From NCBI GenBank assembly GCA_903644035.1, contig CAHJXG010000383.1, positions 1-8,658 of the forward strand: DNA of 8,658 nucleotides, written 5' to 3'. The stretch is from Rhodospirillales bacterium. Its GTDB lineage: Bacteria; Pseudomonadota; Alphaproteobacteria; Acetobacterales; Acetobacteraceae. Both the position numbers and the translations under genes were made by a program. The notes under the pieces were generated by a model. It saw nothing but the letters and a program-made list of their open reading frames with translations. It searched no databases and had not been told where the DNA came from. Below, piece by piece: positions 1 to 7,200 of the stretch (position 1 is its first letter; every line of letters begins with the position of its first letter).

Positions 1-91
1 CCCCGCCGCCGGCGGCAAGGCCGGCCACGTCCGACACCACCGCGCATCCGCCCAGCAGCACCAGCCCCGCCGCCAGCAGAAGCCGCGTCAC
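1..91 (-). CDS. Small lipoprotein, N-terminal fragment (runs off the left edge)
   Basis: Only the first 30 codons are inside the window. Reading leftwards from a GTG at 91-89, the peptide begins VTRLLLAAGLVLLGGC. It has a short n-region with one Arg, a Leu/Ala/Val core, and the lipobox L13-G14-G15-C16, so I infer a lipoprotein exported and lipidated at Cys16. The GTG overlaps the TGA stop of the upstream lipoprotein gene (GTGA at 91-88), which indicates translational coupling in one operon. After the cysteine comes DVAGLAAGGG. This resembles the DLAGVAGAGA stretch at the same place in the upstream protein, so the two genes may be tandem paralogues. Function is unknown, and the rest of the gene is needed to confirm the family. 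Confidence 0.72.
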   Translation of the reverse strand, partial: MTRLLLAAGLVLLGGCAVVSDVAGLAAGGG

Positions 92-615
92 TGCAGCCCG
101 CCCCAGCGCTCCGTCGCCGGTTCGGCCGAGGCCCAGCGCCAGGCCACGCCGTCCTGGCAGATGGTCGCCGTGTAGAACGCGCGCTGCGGTCCCTGGCGCG
201 TGACGGCGTCCACGCTGAACACGATCTCCTTGCAGCGGAACGCGCCCACGCCGAACGCGCGGCTGACGACGACCTGGCCGGCCGCATTGGGCTCGACCGG
301 CAGGGTGTGGCGGATCGACCAGGCTTGCAGCGTGCCGGGTTCGAGCGGCCCGGCGGCCTGGGCGATGGCGTCCTGCTCGTTGCGGTGAACCCGGCGCGTC
401 GCGTATTTCAGCCCCTCGCTGGCGAGCGAGCGCACGCCAAGCCCGATGGCCGCAGCCCCTGCGGCGGAGTCGGTGACCGCCGACGCCGCCCCGGCGCCCG
501 CGACGCCCGCAAGGTCCGCCGTGCCCTCGGTCAGCAGCGAGCCGCACCCCGGCAGCATCAGCAGGCTTGCCATCAGGGCGGAGGACCACCGGCGTGGTCG
601 TTGGGATCGTTGCAT
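88..615 (-). CDS. Putative lipoprotein of unknown function, 175 aa
   Basis: A complete small secreted protein. The N-terminus has a basic n-region (R6, R8, R9), a hydrophobic stretch ALMASLLML and the lipobox L21-P22-G23-C24, so it should be lipidated at Cys24. Gly at +2 gives no clear inner-membrane retention signal. Residues about 25-65 are Gly/Ala-rich (TADLAGVAGAGAASAVTDSA...), like a glycine-zipper helix. The remainder looks like a small mixed domain with two cysteines, in FRCKEIVFSVD and TATICQDG, and ends AEPATERWGGLQ. I chose the ATG at 615 because it puts the signal peptide at the N-terminus and has GGA about 7 nt upstream; in-frame starts at 642 and 903 only add unlikely sequence. 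I remember similar hypothetical proteins in Acetobacteraceae but know no function. It is followed by a second lipoprotein gene with a GTGA overlap. Confidence 0.8.
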   Translation of the reverse strand: MQRSQRPRRWSSALMASLLMLPGCGSLLTEGTADLAGVAGAGAASAVTDSAAGAAAIGLGVRSLASEGLKYATRRVHRNEQDAIAQAAGPLEPGTLQAWSIRHTLPVEPNAAGQVVVSRAFGVGAFRCKEIVFSVDAVTRQGPQRAFYTATICQDGVAWRWASAEPATERWGGLQ

Positions 616-648
616 AGTATTCCATAGATCAAGCTGGCCCATGGCAGA

Positions 649-717
649 ACCAGATGCGGCCTCCCCGGTCAACCCCCCGCGGCCCTGCTGTGCTGGCCCG
701 GCGAGGCCGCATTTGGT
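649..717. repeat. 20-bp imperfect inverted repeat in the gap between two minus-strand genes
   Basis: The arm at 649-668 (ACCAGATGCGGCCTCCCCGG) and the arm at 698-717 (CCGGCGAGGCCGCATTTGGT) are reverse complements at 18 of 20 positions, with a 29-nt loop. The core arm ATGCGGCCTC is perfect. The element lies between the GAF-PDZ stop (734) and the lipoprotein start (615), about 34 nt upstream of the latter. In the minus-strand transcript it would form a long GC-rich stem. What follows it on that strand (TCTGCCATGG) is not U-rich, so it is not a canonical intrinsic terminator. It could be a REP-like dispersed palindrome, a processing or stability element, or a regulatory hairpin. The symmetry is seen directly; the role is unknown. 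Confidence 0.75.
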
Positions 718-733
718 GACTGGGCCGGCGGCC

Positions 734-1669
734 CTACCAGATGCTGCGCTGCATGACCCGGGCTTCCGGAATCGCCTCCAGGCGCAGGCCGCACTCGAAC
801 AGGTTGCCGTCGCGCCAGACCTGCAGCCGCATGACCTCGCCGAGCGCACGGCCGGAGACCGCCGCGGTGATGTCGTGCCGGCGCTTGATGACGCGCCCGT
901 CAATCGACAGGATGATGTCGCCCACCAGGAGCTTGGCGCGTTCGGCCGGGCTGTGGGCGGCGACGCTCTTCAGCACGCGGCCTTCCTGGACGGAGCCAGG
1001 CACGGTCTTGTGCTCGGTCCGCACGCCGAGCCAGACCTGGGATGCCGATGCGGAGACGGGCGGCGCGGACGAGGGCGGAACGGAGGAGGGTGGCGGCGCG
1101 ACGTCATGCGGCGTCGCGCTCGGCCAGTGCGCAGCAGCCTGGCCCCGTCCGGCTGCCTGCTCGGCCCGTTGCAGCGCCAGGGCGTTCATGGCCTCCTTCG
1201 CCATGGTATGCAGGACCGCAAGCGTCGCGTCGTCGATGCCGGAGGGCTTGTGATCCATGACGCACAGCGTGCCGAGGGCGTAGCCGTCGTCATCCACGAG
1301 GCAGACCCCGGCATAGAACCGGATGTGCGGCGGCGCCAGGACGTGCGGATGGCTCTTGAACCGCGAGTCCGCCAGCGTGTCCGGGACCACCATGGCGCCG
1401 GAGGGATTGGCGATGGCGTGGTTGCAGAACGCCAGCGAGCGCGGCACCTGCTGAACCTCGGTGCCGAACGCGGCCTTGATCGACTGGTGGTCCCGGCCGA
1501 TGAGCGAGATCATGGCGATCGGCGCCCGGGCCAGGTGCGCCGCCATGCGGACCAGGGTGCTGAACGGCTCCCCGGCCGGCGCCTCGGCGAGCGAGTACGA
1601 TTGCAGCGCCGCGATCCGCGCGGATTCCATCACCACGCGGAGGGCTGGCGGACGGTCAATGCCGGGCAT
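734..1669 (-). CDS. GAF-PDZ two-domain protein, 311 aa
   Basis: Residues about 20-165 form a GAF domain of the sensor-kinase/diguanylate-cyclase type. Its family marks are FCNHAI (81-86), the D101-SRF segment, then PPHIRFYAG (113-121) and LGTLCVMD (132-139). Residues about 170-210 are a low-complexity Pro/Ser/Ala linker. Residues about 211-300 form a PDZ domain of the HtrA/DegP kind: WLGV (213-216) as the carboxylate-binding loop, then SPAERAKLLVGDIILSIDG (240-258). There is no signal peptide or membrane segment, so it is probably cytoplasmic. No kinase, GGDEF, EAL, protease or DNA-binding domain is present. I infer a ligand-sensing module joined to a peptide-tail-binding module, acting as an adaptor; ligand and partner are unknown. 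The ATG at 1669 has GGGAG four bases upstream. Met14 is a possible alternative start, since many GAF proteins begin near such an E-AARIAAL-like helix, but it lacks a ribosome-binding site. Confidence 0.85.
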   Translation of the reverse strand: MPGIDRPPALRVVMESARIAALQSYSLAEAPAGEPFSTLVRMAAHLARAPIAMISLIGRDHQSIKAAFGTEVQQVPRSLAFCNHAIANPSGAMVVPDTLADSRFKSHPHVLAPPHIRFYAGVCLVDDDGYALGTLCVMDHKPSGIDDATLAVLHTMAKEAMNALALQRAEQAAGRGQAAAHWPSATPHDVAPPPSSVPPSSAPPVSASASQVWLGVRTEHKTVPGSVQEGRVLKSVAAHSPAERAKLLVGDIILSIDGRVIKRRHDITAAVSGRALGEVMRLQVWRDGNLFECGLRLEAIPEARVMQRSIW

Positions 1670-1918
1670 GACGCTCCCATCGTTTCTCAGGCAGCCGCGA
1701 AACCCCGCCCAAATCCCACCGTGAACCGAATCTCACCGTGAGATCGTGCCGACCCGCAGTCTGTTGACGCCACAAACTGACACAGATTGCGGAACGTTAC
1801 GTAGTTTTGCTCCATTGCGCCAGTATTTGCTAGCGTCTCTGTCGAGGCGCCATCCCGCCCTGATCCCGGGTATCGGAAAGGGGATGACGCACGGGGTATG
1901 CGGCCCTAGGTTATTGCG
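1670..1918. other. Divergent intergenic region between the GAF-PDZ and FrnE-like genes
   Basis: This 249-bp gap should hold the promoters of both flanking genes. About 1735-1835 is clearly more AT-rich than the surroundings. It contains a TTGACG hexamer at 1764-1769 without a convincing -10 partner on the plus strand, adjacent palindromes AACGTT (1793-1798) and TACGTA (1798-1803), and GCTAGC at 1829-1834. I could not settle on a promoter in either direction. The repeated box and the small reading frame inside it are listed separately. Confidence 0.6.
1712..1744. promoter_or_regulatory. Candidate operator: direct repeat of AATCYCACCGTGA ending in a palindrome
   Basis: AATCCCACCGTGA at 1712-1724 recurs as AATCTCACCGTGA at 1729-1741 (12 of 13 bases), with a 17-bp period. 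The right copy is part of a perfect 15-bp palindrome, ATCTCAC-C-GTGAGAT, at 1730-1744. The block lies 43-75 bp upstream of the GAF-PDZ start and about 175 bp upstream of the FrnE-like start. Spaced repeats plus dyad symmetry are typical of a repressor or activator site. The pattern is seen; binding is inferred and the regulator is unknown. Confidence 0.4.
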
Positions 1919-1922
1919 GTGA
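1884..1922 (+). CDS. Possible 12-codon leader reading frame coupled to the FrnE-like gene
   Basis: ATG at 1884 opens the frame MTHGVCGPRLLR and ends with TGA at 1920-1922. That stop overlaps the GTG start of the next gene (GTGA at 1919-1922). A purine run GGAAAGGGG (1875-1883) directly precedes the ATG and could serve as its ribosome-binding site. The GTG itself has only a weak site, so coupled re-initiation after this short frame would explain its translation. No run of regulatory codons is evident. A frame this short can occur by chance. Confidence 0.3.
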   Translation: MTHGVCGPRLLR

Positions 1923-2587
1923 ACATCCTTGCGCCCGCCAAAGCCCGCTTGCAGATCGAGGTCGTGCACGACCTTGTGTGCCCGTGGTGCTACCTGGGCG
2001 TCCGTCGGCTGTTCCGGACCATGCGGCGGCGGCCCGACCTGATCTTCGAGCTGGCGTGGCGGCCGTTCCTGCTCAACCCCGACATGCCGCGGTCCGGGAT
2101 GTCGAGGACCGACTACGTGATCCGCAAGTTCGGCGGCGAGGACCGGGCGCGGCGCCTTTACGGCACGATCACCGAGATCGGCAACGCGGAGGGCGTCGCC
2201 TTCCGCTTCGACCGCATCCGCCGCACCCCGAGCAGCGTCGACGCCCATCGCCTGGTGCGTCTCGCATCCCGCTACAACCGCGGCCGCGAGGTCGTGGAGG
2301 CGCTGTTCGCCGCGCACTTCTCGGATGGCCACGACATCGGCGACCTCGGGGTGCTGCGCGCCGTCGGCCTGTCCTGCGGCCTCGACCCGGCCGAGGTGCT
2401 CACGTTCCTGCACGGCGATCACGAGGTGGACGCCGTCCACGCCGACAACTTGCGGGCGCATCGCCTGGGGATCAACGGCGTGCCGTGCTTCGTCGTCGCC
2501 GGGCGCCATGCGATTGCAGGCGCCCAGGAGCCGGAGGTGATCGAGCGCCTGCTGGACATCGCCGCGATCGACGCCACCGAGTCCTGA
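1919..2587 (+). CDS. DsbA-family oxidoreductase, FrnE-like, 222 aa
   Basis: A thioredoxin-fold protein of the DsbA superfamily, in the cytoplasmic FrnE-type branch (related to 2-hydroxychromene-2-carboxylate isomerase). It begins with a beta strand (IEVVHDLV) and the redox motif C21-P22-W23-C24. Family marks follow: WRPFLLNPDMP (47-57), VDAHRLVRLA (107-116), an all-helical insert, then GINGVPCFVVAGRHAIAGAQ (184-203) carrying the cis-proline P189. No signal peptide is present, so it probably acts on cytoplasmic thiols; the substrate is unknown. Length is normal for the family. Cys190 lies right after the cis-proline, where I remember Phe or Ala as usual. Start: an in-frame TAG at 1907-1909 rules out a longer protein, and GTG 1919 is the first usual start codon after it. 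The next gene begins about 100 bp downstream on the same strand. Confidence 0.88.
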   Translation: MNILAPAKARLQIEVVHDLVCPWCYLGVRRLFRTMRRRPDLIFELAWRPFLLNPDMPRSGMSRTDYVIRKFGGEDRARRLYGTITEIGNAEGVAFRFDRIRRTPSSVDAHRLVRLASRYNRGREVVEALFAAHFSDGHDIGDLGVLRAVGLSCGLDPAEVLTFLHGDHEVDAVHADNLRAHRLGINGVPCFVVAGRHAIAGAQEPEVIERLLDIAAIDATES

Positions 2588-2634
2588 GCGCCCGTGGCCC
2601 GCGTTCGCGCCGATGCTCGTGATTTCGTAACCGT

Positions 2635-2640
2635 TATGAT
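2635..2640 (+). promoter_or_regulatory. Candidate -10 element upstream of the exported-protein gene
   Basis: TATGAT, one mismatch from TATAAT, lies in an AT-rich patch (TTATGATATAGG) about 49 bp before the ATG at 2689. No good -35 hexamer is visible 16-18 bp upstream. The gene may have its own promoter in the 101-bp gap, but readthrough from the FrnE-like gene is equally possible. Confidence 0.3.
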
Positions 2641-2678
2641 ATAGGCTTTGCCCAGCACGACGGCTGCCCGTCCTCCTT

Positions 2679-2682
2679 GAGG
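2679..2682 (+). promoter_or_regulatory. Ribosome-binding site GAGG that fixes the start at 2689
   Basis: GAGG sits six bases before the ATG at 2689 and inside the short upstream extension that a TTG start at 2677 would give, so the ATG is the better start. CCTC at 2672-2675 can pair with this GAGG across a 3-nt loop; such a small stem would only weakly mask the site. Confidence 0.6.
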
Positions 2683-2688
2683 TTCGCC

Positions 2689-4218
2689 ATGCACTCCACG
2701 GTTCCGGCCGCGCTCCTGGCCGCATGTCTGTCCACGGTCGCGGCGATGCCGGCCGAGGCGGCCGACGTCACCCCGGCCCAGGCCACGGCGTTGCAGGCGC
2801 AGATGCAGGGCTGGCTGCAGGCCATGCTCGGCCCGGACACGCGCCTGGCCGGCCGGGCGGTGCAGGTCAGGCCGGAGGGCGACCATTACCGCATCGAGCT
2901 TCCGCTCGGGACGACTCACGCTGGCCATCCCGGCCCGGTGGCGCTCTCCACCTCGGCCCGTCCGGCCGAAGGCGGCCGTTGGACGTTCGAGGGTCCTGCG
3001 CTCCCCTCGCCCGCGCGCTTCACGCTGGACATGCCGGCCCCGGCGAAGGATGGGCAGAAGGCGCCGGGTCCCAACGTTCCCGTCGATTACACGATCACCG
3101 CGGGCAGCCAGGAAAGCCGGGGCGCGTTCGACCCGAGCTTCGCCACCCCCTCCACGTTCTCGACCAGCTCCCGCGACATGCAGATCCGGGCACAGAGCAC
3201 GTCGCTCGATCAGTTGACCAAGATCGAGCGGTCGTCCGGGACCAGCACGATCCTGCCGTCCGGCGCCAACCGGGTGGACGTCACGGGCGAGGCCACGATC
3301 GACGGCTACGTCCTCACCTCCCGGTCCCAAGATGCCGAGGCGCTGGAACTCTCGGCGCAGCAGGTGCGGGCAACCACCGGGCTGACCGCCCTGTCCCGGG
3401 ACCGGGCGGCGACGATGATCCCCGCCGTCATGCGCCTTGCCAGCGGCGTTCTGGCGGGACCGCCTGGCCCGGGCGGCAAGGCGCCGGCGGCGCGCCCATC
3501 GGTCGATCCGCAGCTGCTGCGCACCATCGTGCAGTCTCTCCAGGACCTGGCGTCCGAGTTCACGCTGAACGAGACGTTCGATGGCGTCGCCTTCCGGTCC
3601 GGGGCCAGCAACGGCGCCGCGAACCAGATCCGGCTCGGCATGGGGGCCAAGGCGGAAGGCGGCCTGCTGCAGGCCTACATGGACCTGGGTCTCGACGGCC
3701 TCGTCCTGCCCGGCCTGGCGCCCGGCGCGATGGCGGAGCTGCTGCCGCGGAAGGTCGCGCTTCGACCCGTGCTGACGGGAGTTCCGACGGAGGAGCTGAT
3801 CCGGTGGCTCGGCACGCTGGGCGATGCGAAGGACGGCGCCCGTGCGCCCGATGTCACGGCGCTGTTCCGGCGGGCCGGCGTGAGCGCCGGGCTGGACAGC
3901 TTCGCGGTCGATGTCGGCGGCGCCAGCTTTGCCGGCACCGGCACGCTGACCGCCGCCTCACCCGACAGTCTGACGGGCCAGGCGCACGTCACCGCGGCCA
4001 ACTTCGATGACCTGATCGCGCAGGTGAACGCCATTCCTGAATTGGCCGGCGTACTGCCGCTGTTCGTCTTCGCCAAGGGGATCAGCCAGACGGTCGAGGG
4101 CCGCCTGGTGTGGAACGTCGCCTATCGCGACAACAAGCTGCTGGTGAACGGCACGGACTTGTCAGCGATGACGGGACAGGCGCCGGCCCCGGGCAGGCCG
4201 GGACCAGGTCGCCGCTGA
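2689..4218 (+). CDS. Exported protein of unknown function, 509 aa (possibly DUF2125-like)
   Basis: The N-terminus MHSTVPAALLAACLSTVAAMPAEA-AD looks like a Sec signal peptide with cleavage after Ala24 (AEA). The mature part has no cysteine and no further membrane span, so a periplasmic or secreted location is likely. It seems rich in beta strands: HYRIELPLG, RWTFEGPALP and VDYTITAG near the N-terminus, ANRVDVTGEATIDGYVL in the middle, ASFAGTGTLTA and EGRLVWNVAYRDNKLLVNG near the C-terminus. A helix-prone segment (LLRTIVQSLQDLASEF) and a Gly/Pro/Ala linker (VLAGPPGPGGKAPAARP) separate the halves, and the tail is a Pro/Gly/Arg run. The C-terminal pattern reminds me of DUF2125 or DUF945 proteins of Proteobacteria, but I cannot confirm this. 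L10-A-A-C13 mimics a lipobox but lies too early, with no basic residue before it. The gene converges on mfd with a 16-bp gap. Confidence 0.8.
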   Translation: MHSTVPAALLAACLSTVAAMPAEAADVTPAQATALQAQMQGWLQAMLGPDTRLAGRAVQVRPEGDHYRIELPLGTTHAGHPGPVALSTSARPAEGGRWTFEGPALPSPARFTLDMPAPAKDGQKAPGPNVPVDYTITAGSQESRGAFDPSFATPSTFSTSSRDMQIRAQSTSLDQLTKIERSSGTSTILPSGANRVDVTGEATIDGYVLTSRSQDAEALELSAQQVRATTGLTALSRDRAATMIPAVMRLASGVLAGPPGPGGKAPAARPSVDPQLLRTIVQSLQDLASEFTLNETFDGVAFRSGASNGAANQIRLGMGAKAEGGLLQAYMDLGLDGLVLPGLAPGAMAELLPRKVALRPVLTGVPTEELIRWLGTLGDAKDGARAPDVTALFRRAGVSAGLDSFAVDVGGASFAGTGTLTAASPDSLTGQAHVTAANFDDLIAQVNAIPELAGVLPLFVFAKGISQTVEGRLVWNVAYRDNKLLVNGTDLSAMTGQAPAPGRPGPGRR

Positions 4219-4234
4219 GCCGACGCCGGCGGGC

Positions 4235-7200
4235 CTATGCAGCCTGGGCAGCCTGCGCCGCGATCCGGTTGAGGTTCGCCAGCACGTCCCGCCCCAGGCT
4301 CATGCGCTCGGCGACGCCCATCTCCTTCACCACCGAGAGCTTGTGGTCCGGGCGCAGCCGGATCGTACCCTTACGGGTGTTCAACCAGGCGATCAGCCCG
4401 GCCGGGTTGCGGAAGGCGTTGCCGCGGAAGCCGATGACCATGCCCTTCGGCCCGGCCTCCACCTTCTCGACGCCGGCCTCCCGGCACAGCCGCTTCAGCG
4501 TCACCACCTGGAGCAGGTTGTCCACTTCGGGCGGCAGCGGGCCGAAGCGGTCCACCAGCTCGGCCGCCATCGCCTGCGTCTCGGCATCCGACGGAAGCGC
4601 GCCGATGCGCCGGTAGAGGCCGAGCCGGACCGGCAGGTCGCGCACGTAGTCCTCGGGGATCAGCACCGGCAGGCCGAGCTGGATGTTCGGCGTCCAGTCG
4701 CGGTCCTCCGTCCGCTTGCGGCCCCGCTCGGCCCGCATCTCGGCGACCGCGTCCTCCAGCATCTGCTGATACAGCTCGATGCCGACCTCGCGGATATGGC
4801 CCGACTGCTCGTCCCCCAGCAGGTTGCCGGCGCCGCGGATGTCCAGGTCATGCGACGCGAGCGTGAACCCGGCGCCCAGGTTGTCCAGCGTCTGCATGAC
4901 GTCCAGCCGCTTCTCCGCCGCCGCCGACAGCCGGTGGTTCTGCGGCCAGGTCAGGTAGGCATAGCCGCGCTGCTTGCCGCGCCCGACCCGGCCGCGAAGC
5001 TGATACAGCTGGCCCAGCCCGAACATGTCGGCCCGGTGAATGATCAGCGTATTGACCGCCGGCATGTCGAGGCCGCTCTCGACGATGTTGGTGGACAGCA
5101 GGATGTCGTACTTGCCGTCGCCGAACTCGGTCATCACCCGTTCCAGCTCGGTCGGCGCCAGGCGGCCATGCGCCTCGATGGTGCGGGCCTCCGGCACGAT
5201 CTCGCGCAGGCGGTCGGCCATGCGCGCCATGTCCTCGATCCGCGGCACGACGCAGAACACCTGGCCGCCGCGGAAGCGCTCCCGCTGCACCGCCTCCCGC
5301 ACCACCACGCTGTCAAAGGGCGAGATGAAGGTGCGGACCGCCAGCCGGTCCACCGGGGGCGTCGCGATCAGGCTCATCTCCCGCACGCCCGTCAGCGCCA
5401 GCTGCAGGGTGCGCGGGATGGGCGTCGCGGTCAGCGTCAGCACGTGCACGTCCGCCTTGAGCTGCTTCAGCTTCTCCTTGTGGGACACGCCGAAGTGCTG
5501 CTCCTCGTCCACGATCAGCAGTTCGAGGTCGGCGAACTCGATGCCCTTGGCCAGCAGTGCATGGGTGCCGACGACGATGTTGACGCTGCCGTCCTTGAGG
5601 CCGCGCTTGGTCTCCGCCGCCTCCTTGGCCGTCACCATGCGGGACAGCTGGCCGATCCTCACCGGCAGCCCGGCGAAGCGCGCGGTGAAGGTGCGGTGGT
5701 GCTGCCGGGCCAGCAGCGTGGTCGGCACGACGACGGCGACCTGCGCGCCCGACATCGCGGCGACGAAGGCGGCGCGCAACGCCACCTCGGTCTTGCCGAA
5801 CCCCACGTCACCACAGATCAGCCGGTCCATCGGGCGGCCGGCGGCCATGTCCTCCAGCACGTCGCTGATCGCGCGCGCCTGGTCCTCGGTCTCGGCGAAG
5901 GGGAAGCGGGCGCAGAACTCGTCCCAGCTTCCCTCGGCCGGCGCGAGGCTCACGGCCTCCCGCACGCGCCGGGCGGCGGCGGTGCGGATCAGCTCGCCGG
6001 CCATGTCGCGGATGCGCTGCTTCATGCGCGCCTTGCGGGTCTGCCAGCCGGCGCCGCCGAGCCTGTCGAGCGCGACCCCGCCGCCCTCGCTGCCGAAGCG
6101 GCTCAGCAGCTCAATGTTCTCGACCGGCAGATACAGCTTCTCGCTGCCGTCGTAGATCAGGCGGAGGCAGTCGTGCGGCGCCGGGCCGACGCGCAGGGTC
6201 TCCAGTCCGTCGTAGCGTCCGATGCCGTATTCCTGGTGCACCACCAAGTCGCCCTCCGCGATCTCGGTCGCCTCCGCGATGAACTGGTCGGCGCGCTTGC
6301 GGCGGCGCGGCGGGCGGCTGATGCGCTCGCCCAGCAGGTCCTGCTCGCTGACCACGCTGACCGGCCCGGCGACGAAGCCGCGCTCCAGCCCCAGGGTGAC
6401 GACGGCCGTGGCGTCGATGGGCAGGGCCTGCGCGTCGCGCCAATTGTCGGCCGGCTCGGCCTTGAGGCCGTTCTCGCGCAGCAGATGCGTCAGTCGCTCG
6501 CGGGAGCCGCGGGTCCAAGCAGCGACCGCCGTGCGCCGCCCCTGCTTCGCCCAGGCGGCGGCCTGCTCGCGCAGCTGCCTGAAGACGTTCTCCCCCGTGG
6601 CCGCGCCGGCCTTGGTGAACACGGTGCCCGGCCGGCCGCCGGCATCGATGCCCTCGGCTCCATCCGCCCGGCCGTAGGGGCTGAACACCATCACGGGACC
6701 GCCGGCCAGCATCGCGTCCCACCCGGCGCGGTCCAAATAAAGCCGGTCCGGCGGCAACGGACGGTAGGGCACCTCGCCGTCCCGCGGCACCGCCTGGCGC
6801 GCCTGGGCGTGGTCGGCGATCATCTCCAGCCGCGCCTCCAGCACCTCCTCTGACTGGTTATCGAGGCTGACGGAGGCGTCGGGAAGGTAGTCCAGCAGCG
6901 TGTCCATGCCGCCGTGGAACAGCGGCAGCCAGTGCTCCATGCCGGGGTAGCGGCGGCCGTCGGAGATCGCCTGGTACAGCGGGTCCTCCGCCGCCTTCGG
7001 GCCGAACAGCTCGCGCCAGCTTTCGCGGAAGCGGCTGACGCTCCCGGCATCGAGCGGCACCTCTGACACGGGCCGCAGCACCAGGGCCTGCATCTTCGTC
7101 GTGCTGCGCTGGGTCGAGGGGTCGAAGCGGCGCAGGCTCTCGATGGTGTCGCCGAATAGGTCGATCCGCACCGGGTCGGGCTCGCCGGCCGGGTAGATGT

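Noticed and set aside
649..717. Intrinsic terminator for the GAF-PDZ transcript
   Set aside because: The stem is strong, but the 29-nt loop is long and no T-run follows on the minus strand, so I kept it as an inverted repeat of unknown role.
616..903. Upstream extension of the 175-aa lipoprotein to a start at 903 or 642
   Set aside because: The extension would bury the signal peptide, overlap the GAF-PDZ coding end and add Ser/Arg/Cys-rich sequence without homology. The ATG at 615 puts the signal sequence at the N-terminus.
446..1741. Long open frame on the plus strand (431 codons)
   Set aside because: It is antisense to the GAF-PDZ gene and the lipoprotein. Its translation is low-complexity Arg/Gly/Ala with no recognisable domain, as expected from high-GC frames opposite a real gene.
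2677..2688. TTG start four codons before the exported-protein ATG
   Set aside because: The GAGG ribosome-binding site lies inside those codons at the right distance from the ATG at 2689.
1733..2725. Open frame on the minus strand (330 codons)
   Set aside because: It is antisense to the FrnE-like gene, which has clear family motifs; the minus frame shows none.
2716..2727. Lipobox-like L-A-A-C in the exported protein's signal peptide
   Set aside because: The cysteine is residue 13, with no basic n-region and too short a hydrophobic stretch before it, whereas an AEA-A signal peptidase I site follows at a normal place.
2419..3330. Open frame on the minus strand (303 codons)
   Set aside because: It overlaps the FrnE-like and exported-protein genes on the other strand; its Arg/Gly-rich composition is typical of a shadow frame.
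4343..6853. Long open frame on the plus strand (836 codons)
   Set aside because: It lies entirely opposite mfd, whose motifs are intact throughout. The translation is His/Gln/Arg-rich without domains.
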